This document shows, piece after piece, positions 1 to 13,400 of a stretch of 64,000 bases of DNA. Location of the stretch: positions 2,643,296 to 2,707,295 of the forward strand of contig FN649740.1 of assembly GCA_000310025.1 (NCBI GenBank), read 5' to 3'. The notes under the pieces were generated by a model. The model saw nothing but the letters and a program-made list of their open reading frames with translations, was not told where the DNA came from and did not search any database. Each line of letters starts with the position of its first letter. Positions within the stretch are counted from its first letter, which is position 1. The stretch comes from Ectocarpus siliculosus. Its lineage: Eukaryota; Sar; Phaeophyceae; Ectocarpales; Ectocarpaceae. The translations under genes were made by a program, and so were the position numbers.

Positions 1-271
1 AACATTGCGTCCATCGTGGCGCAGCCACGGCCATCTCTCATACCGTAAACAACGCATTGTCCTTCGCACCATACGACCACTCCTGCCCGTTTTCCCTCGT
101 CATCCCCGCCATTTTTCCATTTCAACATTTTTTTTCCCAACGATATCGTGTCCTCCATCACACCACAGCCGTATCCATCATCGCCCTCGTTGCTGTTCTG
201 CCGCGAAAAGAAACCCGTCAAGGACAGCACCGTTTGCCACCGTGTGTGCCTACGTTGCCATCGATCGTCAG

Positions 272-1450
272 GTTTATCGGAGCACCGCGCTTCCTCTGGT
301 GAGGCGGTGCCTCGAAGGCTTCAACGCCACGATCCTCGCGTACGGCCAGACGGGCTCCGGAAAGACCCATACCGTTGGCAACGCTTACACGGTAAGCTGC
401 ACGGTTTACCGCTGTGTTGTTGTTGTTGTTGCTGCTGCTGCTGCTGCTGTTGCAATCGGCCAGAGTGACACCCTGTCTGTCTTGCGCTGGGTTCACCAGT
501 GTTGGGGTATCGAACACGCCCTCACAACAAACCGTACACTACCCAAGGAGTTTTATGGCCGGATTCTTGCTCTTTACCGCTGTGTTTTGGACGACGATAC
601 CTGTGTTCCAGGTTAACGGGTCTCCGGAAGATGCGGGCATTATCCCCCGCGCGGTTACCGACCTCTTCAAGCGCATCGAAGAGCTTCGGGCGGAGGGGGT
701 GAAGGCCTCCGTTCACGCCTCTTTCCTGGAGGTTAGTCCGTCAGCCCAACGCTTTTCTCGATACTCTACAGCAGTACCTACACTTCATGCCGTCTTCGTT
801 AATCAGAAACAGCAGTTGTGAATCGTTTCCCAGCCACAACTTCCCTTCACGACGTCCCATTGTACATGAGTTGTATGCCGACACGTGTCACACATGCTGC
901 ATGCCGTGCTGGCTTGTTCCGCGGCTACGCGTCGACCGGGAGCGCAGGTGATCAACGAGGAGATCAAAGACCTCATCGGCGGTGGCGACGGCGGTACCGA
1001 AGGGGCCGTTCCCGCGGGGCTGCCGCTCCGGGAAAACACGCAAGGAGAAGTGACCGTGTCGGGCCTCAGCAAGCACGAGGTATGTACGCCCCAGCAGCAG
1101 CAGCAGCAGCAGCAGTTTTGTCCTCCCCCGTGATGATGCAGCGCAAGGTCGTCTGTGTGTCTAACACGACTGTCATACTTTTGTCTGGCCTCAGCAAGCA
1201 CGAGGTAAGTACGCCCCAGCAGCAGCAACGGCAGCAGCAGTAGAGTAGTCCTCCCCCTGATGATGCGGCGGGATGTTGTCTGTCTGCTTACCTTGCCTGC
1301 AGACACTTGCCTGGTGTTTTTTTGGTCTGTTTGTTGGGCAGTGTGCTCTGGCTTCTTCTTCCTCCGCGGACGGGTTCATGTTTTTCCAGCTTGCGCTGCT
1401 GCTGCGAGCCAGGCACCAAGAGCTTTGAAACAAATCACGAACAAACACAC

Positions 1451-1486
<36 letters not shown>

Positions 1487-4400
1487 CAGTTTTTTCAACC
1501 GCACACGCCCTGCCGCTCCGTTCTGCCTGGCATTGCTATTTCTATCTACCTACAGATCAACGGTGCCGAGAACCTCCAGAGCCTGCTCGAGCGCGGTGCC
1601 CTCTGCCGGACGACCGCAAGCACCAACATGAACGCCCACAGCAGCCGCTCCCACGCCATCTGCACCCTGAGCTTCCAGATGGTCCGCCCGGCGACGGAGA
1701 CGTCGGACGAGACTGTCACCTCGTCGTTGTTCCACCTGGTCGACCTGGCGGGGTCGGAGCGCGCCAAGAAGACCGGGGCGGAGGTGCGTACCACCGGACG
1801 GGGGGGGGGGGGGGGGGGTACTCGTACTATAGACGTGCATGCCGTAGTCGTTATCGACCATTGACCTCGCGTTCCTTCAAAGTCGGGTTGGAGCTCGCCG
1901 GGTTTGCACCGGACCAGGCTATCACATCACCAAGGGGGGTACGCATTGTCATTGCAGGCGGGGGACGGGGGGGAGTCCGTGTTATGTAGGGGTTCACGAT
2001 GTCAGCGAGGGAGGTGTGGTCGGCAATAGGATGGCGTACTCGATGTCATGCCTAAAGTTTGCGGAACGGAGCACGTCGGATTTCCACAAGCCAGGCTGGA
2101 CAGCGCATGGTGAAGGGGTAAAAGCGGGTCGATGATAGGCGGAGCTACCCGACTGTCAGGCATGGCCGAAAATTTTGGACGTCTACATGGGTCTTCTGAC
2201 GTCGCCTGGCTCTCCAAAAACACCATGGCCCCGTCGCGCCCCCTCTCCCCCGCCTATTTTTTCTTAATTTTCCTTATGCGGTAGGAACCCTGACAGGCGC
2301 AACACGCAAAGTTGTGAATTTTATATACAGCTCGCCTCCTCCTCCTCAATCTTCGATGCAACAGTGCTGCGAGTAGAGCGCCCCTTTACTGACAACGCAT
2401 TGTCCATGGGGGCTTCCTGTCGGCTGGGGGTAAAAAACACCATGTAGACCTTACCTCCCGGGTTTTTCATGCTAGAATCGCTGTTTATGTTTAGTTGTGC
2501 CTCTGTTTTTTATTTTTTTACGTAGGGCAAGCGCCTGCGAGAAGGCATCAACATCAACAAGGGGCTGCTGGCTCTAGGAAACGTAATTTCAGCGCTGGCG
2601 GAGGGGTGCGGTAGCGGTGGCGGCGGCGGCGGCGGCGGTCACGTTCCCTACCGAGACTCCAAGCTGACGAGGCTGCTTCAGGGAAGCCTCGGGGGAAACT
2701 CGCACACCCTTATGATCGCCTGCATCAGCCCGGCAGACAGGTGGGTCGGCGTTGTTGCGGCTGGCTGGGCTGGCCCCCCCGTTCCGGTTGTTACTGGATA
2801 ATCAGGCTGAGGAGTCGTTTTGCCCTCTCGAGCCTGGTCCGGTGAGAACCCGGCGTGCTCCGTCCCGGCTTTGTAGGGATGCGAGGTCAATGGTCAAACG
2901 ACTACGGCATGCACGACTATGAGTACACCCCCCTCCATCCATGCGCTTGGTGCGAAGACGTGCACGGTTCTGGGGGGAGGCCGCGCCCACGGCATCGAGT
3001 CGAGGCCCCACCCCCGCTATCGCTATCGCTGAGCACCGGCTGTAGCACAGCATTACCATCGTCAAGCGTCCCTTGCACGTCAGGGGTGCTGCTTTTTCCT
3101 GCCTTGCCTGCGTTTGTTGCCTCTGGCTCCGCCGCTCCCGTGGTCATGCGTGCTGTAAAACTCTCTTCTAGAAATCGCCTTTTTTTTTTCTGACGCACGG
3201 AGCGGGGCACCTACTACTGTCGCCGCCGTACCCATAGAGGCTCTGAATGCTGCGTACCACCGATCCCCCCCTCCGTAGAGTTGTAGACGGTGCACGTACC
3301 ACCGATCCCCCGATCCCCCTCTATTCTCCGCTGACGAAAAACGCGGGTTATCTGTCCCTGTTTTTCGTTTTTATTGTCTTCATTTTTTTTTTTGGTGTCC
3401 AGCAACATGGGAGAGAGCGTCAACACCCTGCGCTACGCCGAGCGCGCGATGAACATCCAGAACACTGCTGTGAAGAACGAGGACGTGTCGGGACCGCCGG
3501 TCAGCTACGCGGAGGTAGTCAATTATACACGGTTTGCAAAAAACATTTGACAGGGCCCAGTTTACCATGCCGTGGGGGGCTAGTCCAGAGGTCGTCCAAC
3601 CCATACAGCAGTACCCCCGTATCCTATGCGTGGCGTACGAACCAGGTTGAGTTTACTCCATTACGCGGCTGCCTCTGCGCTTGCTGGCTAGTGTAGTCTA
3701 GGTCGGTTTTTCTCGAGATTGAAAGGTAGGATGCATCCACTTGGAGCTATTGGTTCGGGCGGTGTGTGTGTCGACTCTGTAGGAAGCTCGGGGAGATGAT
3801 TGTCCTGGCCTGTTTCTGACGTTCGTCGGCCCTGCACCATTCGACCTAGATTTCGAGGTCGAGCTTCCTATCTCGGACAGAACGTTGTTGTTGGTTCTTG
3901 TCTACTTTCGGTGCACGCCGTGATCCATTGGGGGCAGCGATAGCTCCGAAGGAATGCGGGTGTTTTGGGCACAGGGGGGGACGATATAGAACGCTTGAAT
4001 TTCCACTTTTCCGTCCTGTCTGACTTTTCCTGGAACCTTTGGACCGAACGCCTTCTCGCGGTATGTGTGTTTACCATCGGGGTTTACACGGAACAAAAAA
4101 AACGTATACTTCACTTCGGTGTGGAAAATGTGTTGTCTTCGTTTTGAAAGTGTGCGATCTCTGTTTGTTCTTTCACCGCCGCTACCACCGGCCTTCCCGA
4201 CCGTGCTCGCTCCGCCGAGCTCTTCAGGTCATGGCCTTGCGCAAACAGGTGCGGGTGATGGAGGTAGAATTGGTTCAGGCTCGTCTGTCGGGGCTGGCGG
4301 GCGGGTTCGGCTTCGGCACAGGGGGGCGGGGGATGGGAATGGGTGGCGAAGGAGGGGGGGGGGAGGCGTATCGAGACGCGCTGGAGGAGGCGGCCGAGCT

Positions 4401-7400
4401 GCGAAGGTGCGATACGTATGTCGGCTGCCCCGAAGTGGAGATCTATGGCTGTGTTTGCAGGACTGTGGTTGTTTTGGGTGTGGAGGGCATTGCTTCCCTT
4501 CGTGGGTGGTGTTGTCCTCGCCACGCCGTTTTGTGTTGTATTCGATAGTCTTGCACGCGCACCCACTTGTCTCGTCGGATGCCCTTCTTGAAAAATGATT
4601 CGCCCCGTGCGTAGACAGGCATGATGCCCCCGGCATAGAAAAAGCTTGCGTAATTTCTTCGTCGCGTCCTAGATCCACTATAATAGTTCCTCCCTTCATG
4701 TCCCTGTCGCCGCCACCGGCCCTTCTTCCTCGCGTGTCCTGAAGAGGGCAAGCGGACCTGGAGCGGCGCGCGCTGGAGGAGACCCGGCGCGCGACCCAAG
4801 CGGTGGAGGGAGAGATGTCCGCCCGACTGGAGTCGGACACGTGGCGCCTTCGCTGCGAGCAGGTACGACTATTTACATCGCGCGGGCGGGGGGCTTGGGT
4901 GTGGATGTTTGTGTCGTCTTGCGGTTGGGCATCGATCGGCCGTGCGCACCTGCTGGCCCCGCCTCGAGGCCATACCGTAGGCAGCACAAGATAGACGCCT
5001 TGGTGGCACCGGGGACATCTATGGGTTGACAGGAACGATTGCCTGGAATGTGCCACTTTTAAGGGAGTGGGGCCCTACTATACGTTCACTCAGTCCGGAG
5101 ACGGCCGCCGACGAATCGACCGACGCGCGTGCGTGAGACCGCTCGATCCGAGGGCTGTTGGGCGTGAAAAGACCATCACTCTGTTAACGTTCTGCAGAGA
5201 TCGCGCCTTCTCACCTTCCCCTGCGGAGGGAGGTACGTGGGTCTTGTTCGAGCTTGGGCGTGTGTGTGGTCGCGCGCAGCTGTGCTCTCCACGCGGGTGA
5301 TCTTTTCGCGTCTGCGCGCGAGTGTGTGTGTGTGTGTGTGTGTGTTTTTTTTTCCCGGTGTCTCGCGGAACTCATCATCCCGTTCTTCCGTGTGCCACCA
5401 TTCTGCCGCCGGACAACGTTCTTCGCGCGAAAACGACAGCTCTCGGCCTTGCTGAAGGAGAAAGCACCGCGCGCCCTGGACGGCCTTCCCGCCTGGGCCA
5501 CGGGAGAGCAAAAAGAACAGGGAGAAGGTTCTTCGGAACCTTCCGGAGATCGGCTCCCGGAAAGTGACGCAGAAAGTTCTTCGCCCTCCGAAGTCAAGGA
5601 GGCGTCGGGGCCCGGGGCTGCGGGCTCGCTGGCCAGGGAGCTGAGGAAGAAGGTGTTCGAGCTTGAGCAGACGGTGTTCTCGCTGGAGGGGAGGCTCAGG
5701 CTGGCAGACGAGGCTAGGCTCGAGGCCCGCGGGGGTGGTGGCGGTAGCGGCGGCGGCGACTGCGGGCTCGGCGCTGTTGTTTCCACGCCTAGCGTTGGGG
5801 CGGGGGCTACACCGAGGGTTTCTACGTGCTCTTCGTCTGCCGGAGGTGATTTTTTGGCTTTCATCTCGTTCGGTAGATAGTTATTGCCACAAAGAAAATG
5901 CTCACTGCTGGTGTCAAAAACCGCACCGTTTGTCCGTTTGTGGGTGTTAGTGGTTACACGGTCGTCTTTTCCGCAGAGATATTCTTGTACATGGTCCTAC
6001 CAGCAGGTTAGCTATTTGTTGCCCCCCCGGCCCGGAAGTGTCGCGTGCCGCGGCATGTCGGTAGTGTACAGTCACTTTCGCCGTTCTTACTTCGCAGAAT
6101 GTCGACAAAAGCACATCCACACGGATGGAGGAAGAGGCTAAAGGCAACTTTTTTCTCTCGATGGTCGCACCCGTTGCCGTCAATCATATTTTGTGTGTGT
6201 GTTGTGCGTTTGAAACGTATACTAAGGGCTATCTACGGGATCTCCGACAGAAGAGTGCTCGTTCGACTCTTTCGACTCCGAGGAGGCGGGGGGGGGCGGT
6301 GGCGGCGTGTCGTTCGAAGGGAGGGAGGGCGGGGGGCCGGAGGATGGCGAGCCCGGGGGGGACGGTGGCGCGGAAGAAATCCGGAGGGTGGACGAGGAGA
6401 TCGAGAGCAAGGTGAGACGGAGAATAGGAAGAGACAGACATCTACGTCATATGACAGTTTATGTATCAGTGGAGACTACAATGTTGTTGTTGAACTTGTT
6501 TCCACACTTGGCGTTCTCACGATATATATAGATGCAGGATATAGAAAGAGGCACATTCTGCAGCTACAGTACAGTACAGTACAGTACGGCAGGTGTGTTC
6601 ATATCAGTCGAGATTATTGTTGTAGGACGTTTTTCCAACCGTCCACGTTCTCACGAGGAGTTGCTCGTGTTGCTCGTGTTGCTGGTGGGCGAAGTTGTGT
6701 AGAACAAGATGCGGCCTTGTTGGTAAGTTGTGACGAAGCCGCGGTGACTGTTCTAGGGCTACTCCGCGGCACGTACTGCTTGCTGTAGTGCGTACTGGTA
6801 TACCCTATGGGCGGTATGGCGTGCCTACCCCCCATCCCCCGTTCAGGGCAAGCCAGGGTACAACGTCCATGGTATGTCACCGAACGAAGCCTCTCTCTCC
6901 CCCTCCCCAGCACTCATACACGTGCTGCAGCAACCGCCCAGGCAACTAGGAAGTTTTTTGTAGACGATCGCCGCTCGTTTTCATCAGCGGGATTTGTCCC
7001 GTTTCGACGTTGTCGTGGGGCGTGTGATGGAACAATAGTGTTGTGCGAGAAAGTGGGTGCGTGTTTGCTTTGCTTGTTCTCTGGGCAGGGACGGGAGCTT
7101 CAGATGAAGGCGCGCCAGGCCCAGGCTTACGAGGCGATGAAGGGACAGTTCGAGGGGCTGCTGGGCCGCCTACAGGTGGGTGCACTCACCGTATACGACA
7201 CAAGATAACACACCCCCTGGATCGATTTTCAAAGCTCGATTTATCAACAGCATAAAGAGTCGCAGCGCCGAAAGCGGAGGCGTTGAAGCCGTCTGGTCGA
7301 GAGCTCTCCGAAAACGTATCGTTTCGTCCATGCATCATGTTCGCCGTGGCGTTATCGAGCTTTGAAAATCGGTCTAGGGGGTGTGTTATCTTGTGTCGTA

Positions 7401-10400
7401 TACGGTAGCCTGGTATATATGGTTGGTTCCGTTCCTTGCCGATTCCTTCAACGATGAAAAGGGAAAAAGTGTCCGGCTGCTTCTCGTGATTAGCTCTCAT
7501 GTGTGTCCTGTGTTTCGTGTACGACATGTCAGCATGTATCAACGCGCAAGTGAATTTCATGTTTCATACTACGTGCTTCAATTTTTTTTTTTCTCCACCA
7601 TTATTTTTTTTTTCTTGTTCGGTTTCAATGGTATTTAGAGGAAGCTTTGTCCGTGAGGGTGAAGTCCCCCGGCCTAGACGACGTGGCCAAATATTTCGTT
7701 GTTCGATTTTCTTTGACGACCTGGCTTAATATTCCTTGTTCGGTTTTCTTGGAGGGCAAGCACGACCGACCTGCTGCCGCTGGAACCAGTTCCACCTGAC
7801 GTTCCCGACAAACAGCCGCGACACCAACGATCATAACAACCACCACCACCACCACCACCACCACCCAAACCACCACAAACCCCACAAGTTGAAATCCGTA
7901 CCCCACGTGTTCGGTAACATCGCTCAACACAACCAACCAGGGAGAGGTCACCTCCCTCCAGTCCGAGCGAGATGGCCTTCTTCACAAGCTCTCCCGTGGC
8001 GCTTCGTCATATTCTTCGGCTTCCCGCCCCGGCGGCGGCGGTGGGGGGGGGGGGGGGTCAGGCGGCGGCGGGGGCGCGGCGCTCGCGAAGATGAAGGCTA
8101 GGGTGGCTGAACTGGAAGCACGCATCAAGGAGAACAGGTGCCTGGTTTGGAGTAGCGTTCGTCTCAGAGTGAACGGAAGGATAACATCTAGTGCTTGCTG
8201 GGGTTGCGCGTACGGTAGGGTTGTTCGGTTTGCCCCCAACCACAGCTTCGAAGAAAGCAGGGAGAGCAAGCTCGGTCTACGAGAGTCGAGCGGCCGGTTG
8301 TCATTGTGCCAGCTAGCCGAAGGAATCAATCACCATTCTCAAGAAAGGCTGCGGCTCTTGTGTCTAAATCTCGGCTGCTTGTTTGCTGTGTATTAGAGCC
8401 TCTCTACGACGAAGTTTACGTTAGCATCATCACTGCCCGTGCGTATACATATGTTCAGCGTGTTTTGACGAAATTGATTCGTGTGGAAGAAGTGGGCTAC
8501 GCGGGGGGTTCGCGGGGGAATGGTCTGAGCTGAGGGTCGCGTTGGCTCACGCAGCTGTGGATTCTTGCTTCCTTCGGCAGCAAACCTCCTCCCCGGGGAA
8601 AAGTGCTTCATCTTTCTGTCTGCAGCCCTGAATTTAGTGGTGAACACCGCCTCACGAAAGTCTCAAGCGACATCCGGGCACACGGTAAAACATTTTGATA
8701 CGCCCCGCCCCACTCGGTGTTTGCCATCGGGATTGGGTTTTCGTCGCTTGGCAACGACGTTGTAAAACAAGCCAATTCACTTCGTGAACTCGGCAACCAG
8801 GTTACCGTTTTTTTTTTTTTACCTTGGTTTTTTTTTTTTTGCGGTAACCATGATGGTGGTCGAGTAGATCATGTTGTGCGGGGTCGAGAAACCTCACTCC
8901 GCGCAACGGGGGATGATCGCACCACGTTGTGTTAAAATGGTCAAGCTTCCTCGAGGCAGTTACACAGTGCTTACAACTGTCTCTGGAAGTGAAAGCACCA
9001 GAAAATAAATTAAGTCATACGTAGCTGTCATCCGTACGCAAGGAAGTAAGCACAAGATGCCGAACACCCTTAGCAGGATGCAGCTCACCCTTCATGCTAC
9101 TCGCCAAATACCTCACGGCGCTTCGCGCTTGGTGATGTGAGAGCCTGGTCCGGTGAGAACCCGGCGTGCTCCGTCCCGGCTTTGTAGGGATGCGAGGTCA
9201 ATGGTCAAACGACTACGGCATGCACGACTATGAGTACACCCCCCCCCCCCCCCTTACCCCCTCCAAGCCCCCAAAGCTTCCCAAACCCCCCTTTCAAGCA
9301 AGTACGTATGTAAAATGTATACAAAGAAATTGATATAGGTTGTATGTATGTACGGGTGTATGTGCGTGTATGCATTTTACCCCTTGTTGGTCTGACCACG
9401 GAAGGCGCCCGAGGCAGGGGTGGACCAGTACGAATATTAGAAGGTACTGGGCGTAGAGACCGGGACGAATTTTCATGTGACGAAAACAACAACCGGAATA
9501 CTAAGAAATTCATAATACCTCTTTGACGGGTGTTTGGCGGACCCGCAGGAAGAAGGTCGCGGAGCACCAGCGTGCGGAGAGGGAGCGCGCGGCGGCGGCG
9601 AAGGAGGCGGAGAGGCTGAGGGCCGAGGTGGCCGAAGCCAAGCAGCGGCGGGCGGAGCTGCAGCGCACGGTAAGTCAGCCTGTCCCGCTGCCGGTGCTGG
9701 TGCTTTGAGCACGGGGTGACCGCACGCAGGCAGCAGTTATTTTGTACGTAGGAACAGCAGCATCGCGGCTCGGCGTGCTGCACAGCCACTCTCGGTAGTC
9801 TTCGCCTCTTCGCCTCACGCTAGGAAATCGCCGGGGAATTCCTTTGACAATGCGCAAGACCTCTTGTTCACCTGGTGTTGTTGCTGGGGGTGGTCTTCGA
9901 ACATTTTTAGCGAAATGCACCACCGTTGTGAATAAATTATACCCCCGTTTACACCCGTTCAATTGCATTCTCCCCCCCCCCCCCCCCCTCCCCGACTTTT
10001 TTCGACGAAAATAGCACCGGGAGGCGTCAACCCGCTTCATGAAAGAGACGCGGCAGCTCCATCTCAAGGACGCGCGCATGCGGCGGGATGGGGAGCGTAT
10101 GCAGTGGCAGGTGATTTCTTCGCGGGACTCGTGTCATTCATGAACGATTTCTACGAATGACTGATGTGTTGCACGAAGTAAGCAGAAGTAGTGGTGTGCC
10201 GGAGGTTAGGTCGCGTTGCTTGCTTTGCTGCGGTGCGTGAGAAATCGCTCGACGGAAGGAAAAAACTTTTTGGGCGTTTGTTGCTTGTATATTCTGTGTC
10301 CCCTCCGCCCCGCCCCTGTGACCCCCAACACCCAGTGGTGTCTGTGGTACCCCCATCCCGCGCCCCGTCTCTTCCGTCCACCCCTGTACTCAGAATGCTT

Positions 10401-13400
10401 TCCTTTTCCTGTCTTTGCCACCACCACCGCCGTGGCTCATAGCTCTCCTACCGTCTCCCCTAGTAGCGACGTCTTATCCCCAAACCTGTCAACACGCCAT
10501 GCCACTCGTTCATCAGGTCAAGAAGCTTCAAGAGTCGCAGGAGAGAACGCAGGCGGCGCTCAAGCGCAAGATGGAGGAGCACTCCATGGCCATGAAAAAG
10601 GTACAAAAAGAAGAAAATAGCACAAAATTTACCGCGGTGAGCGTAGTGCTCCTGGTTCCATGGTGGTCGAAGAGATTCAGGGCGCCGCTAGCTTTCAGGA
10701 GGTGTGTTTTGTTGTGTTGTGTCTTCGTTCGGTGGCTACGGTGATTGCGCTGCAGTTTGATTGGTCCGTGAGTAGCCCGGGACACGGCCTCAACGACGTG
10801 TCGTTGGTACTATGCGGATGTCGGCTAGTTCGAGAGGGGGTTGAGAGTGACAGTCCTCAACACCCGCAGAAGCACGCTCTCTCATGTGCCTTGCTTGATG
10901 TTTCAGCTCTTTTTTCTCTCCTCTCCCTGTATCCTTTCTTGCCCCTGCCCAGCGGTTTTCTCGATTCTAACGTTCTCTTGATTTTTTGTAGTTGGTTCGG
11001 CAATACCAGAACATCCGCTTCCTTCACATCTCTACACTCGCACGGCCTAGGCTTGAGGCACACCCCAGCGGTGCACCGTTCTAAACTGAACGTGGGCAAG
11101 TCTACGTACTACTCGGTACGATGCTGGCTCTCAGGTGGTGGTCTCACTCCTCTCGCTCTAGGCTGTTGGTTTCGCCAGCTCTCCTGGCAACTGACCGATT
11201 GGTTTGATTTTCATCGGTCGGTGCGTTCAGGTACGCACCCTGCAGTCGCACCGCACGGGAGGCAGGGGAGGCATTGGGGACGGGGCTGGGTCCGGTGCGG
11301 GGGGGAGGGGAGACGCTCGGCACCCATCGGTGAAGGAAGCGAAGAAGGCCGAGATGGAGGCGTGGCTGGCCACCGAGATCGAGGTGGGCTGGTGACCTGT
11401 GGCATTGGTTTTTATACTTTTACGTTTTGGAATGTTTTTTCGGTACTTTATCAGGAGATTGAGGCGTGGCTTGCTACTGAGGTTGAGGTGGGCTGACCTG
11501 TGGCTTTGGTTTGGCGCTTCAGTTTTGTGTTTTTTCGGTGCACCAGTGTGTTTATCAAGATATCGTCTACTTTACATTTTGACACAAGTGGTTGTGAAAA
11601 GGTTTCGTGAAGGGACGGGTGTGTTTTGGGAAACCAATCCCTAGGGTACTCTTTTGGCCTTGTTGCGGCAAGGTTTAGCGGTACAAGCAAGGCGGAGCGA
11701 GAACGCAACTTTGCTAGACTCGGGGCGGCTGCTGTTTTCCTCCCTCTTCTGGGAACGAACGGGAGAAAATCTGGGGACGATTTCACGTCGTCGTCTGCGC
11801 GTGTGATCATTTCTCTCTGGCTCGCCCCAAGTCATCATTGGTCTTGAAGTGTTTTTTCCGTGTCCCTGGGGGCGCGGCAGCTTTTTTAGAAAATATACAT
11901 GAAATCGAAGAGTGACTACATGTGCGAGATGTAATCACAGCAGTAGTCAAGGGGGACAAGTTGAAGTTTTTACAGCAGAGAATGGGGAAGAAACCGGCTG
12001 GATGTCTGCTGGGTCTGTTTTTAGCCAATTCACTGCATTTTCAAACCGTGATACCAGCGGTTGCTCAGCACAAAAAACAACTGTAAAGCGCTTTGCACGC
12101 CTCGTCTCGACTGATGATTCTGTTGCAGTGATGCCGGCTTGGTGCTAAGAAGAAACCATATATATGCAGTATGTCTGCAGCGTTTTTCACGCCTCGTTTC
12201 GCTGTTGTTGTCGTTGTCGGTGGCGCAGGAAGACACAGCGGTGCAGAGGGCGAAGCGCGCCCTCAAGGCGCAGCTGAAGCTTCGCGGCGAGGCCGCGGGG
12301 AGGGCGCAGGAGCTCCGGGAAGATGCTGCTAGAGACGAGGAAGGCGTTGCCCGAGGAGCGGAGGCGGAGACGGAGAGCGAAGGTTGCCCGCAGGGGGAGC
12401 TGGAGGCGTTGGAGGAAAGGATTGCGACCGCGTCAAAGGTGTGGGGTTTTCGCGGTGTTTTTTGCTGTTATTCTCCGCCGGAGCTGTTGGTCATGTTCTG
12501 CCTTTTCAGCTTGTTTGTGTTTGGTGTATTACCCAATATCGTAGTGGACTTGAAGCTGCGCTCATGCCCTGCGCAGCTGCAGTTTAGGGTACAGATACCG
12601 CCCGGAGTTAAGAGCTTGACAGTTAAGAACATGGCAGTTAAGAGCTTGACAGTTAAGAACATGGCAGTTATGAACGTGGCATTTAAGAACATGGCAGTTA
12701 AGAACGTGGCATTTAAGAACATGGCAGTTAAGAACGTGGCATTTAAGAACATGGCATTTAAGAACGTGGCATTTAAGAACATGGCATTTAAGAACATGGC
12801 AGATAAGAACATGGCAGATAAGAACGTGGCATTTAAGAACATGGCAGATAAGAACGTGGCAGTTAAGAACATGGCAGATAAGAACGTGGCAGTTAAGAGC
12901 TTGACGGTTAAGAGCTTGACGGTTAAGAGCTTTAAAGGTAAGAACTTGAAAGTTAAGAGCTTTAAAGGTAAGAACTTGAAAGTTAAGAGCTTTAAAGGTA
13001 AGAACTTGGCAGTTAAGAGCTTGACGGTTAAGAACTTGACAGTTAAGAAATTCATGCTCAACATTTTATAAAACATAAGAACTTGGGCACCACTTGTGAG
13101 CCCGGTTAAGTACCCCTACTTTAAAACCTACCCTGGTATATGGCGACCATGTGTAGCCTATATTAGGAACCAACAACCCCAAGACCCGGCAAAAACTAGA
13201 GGCTTTTGAGTGCGAACGCTATATGCTTATATGCCGCTGTTGCTGCGGTTTTCGCCTGTGCCGCGTCGTGAGTGAGGTATTTTCTGTCCCGTCACATCCT
13301 AAAGCCAAGCGTTGGTCGTGGTTCGCTGGAAGAGCTACTCTAACTGATATGTCTGCTGCACCATTTTCTCGCTCATCAAACACCGGGCTCCGCCGCCGCC

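Noticed and set aside
8581-8684. An additional kinesin exon after 8137
   Set aside because: It is open and bounded by AG and GT, but ends in phase 1 while the next exon (9549) needs phase 2. Skipping it gives a perfect join (KENR then KKVAEHQ).
12606-13050. CRISPR array
   Set aside because: The units are contiguous 15-mers without unique spacers, in a eukaryotic intron.
12606-13071. A pentapeptide-repeat or other repeat protein encoded by the long open frame
   Set aside because: The frame is open only because the 15-bp unit is a multiple of three. The stretch lies inside an intron with consistent splice sites and phases on both sides.
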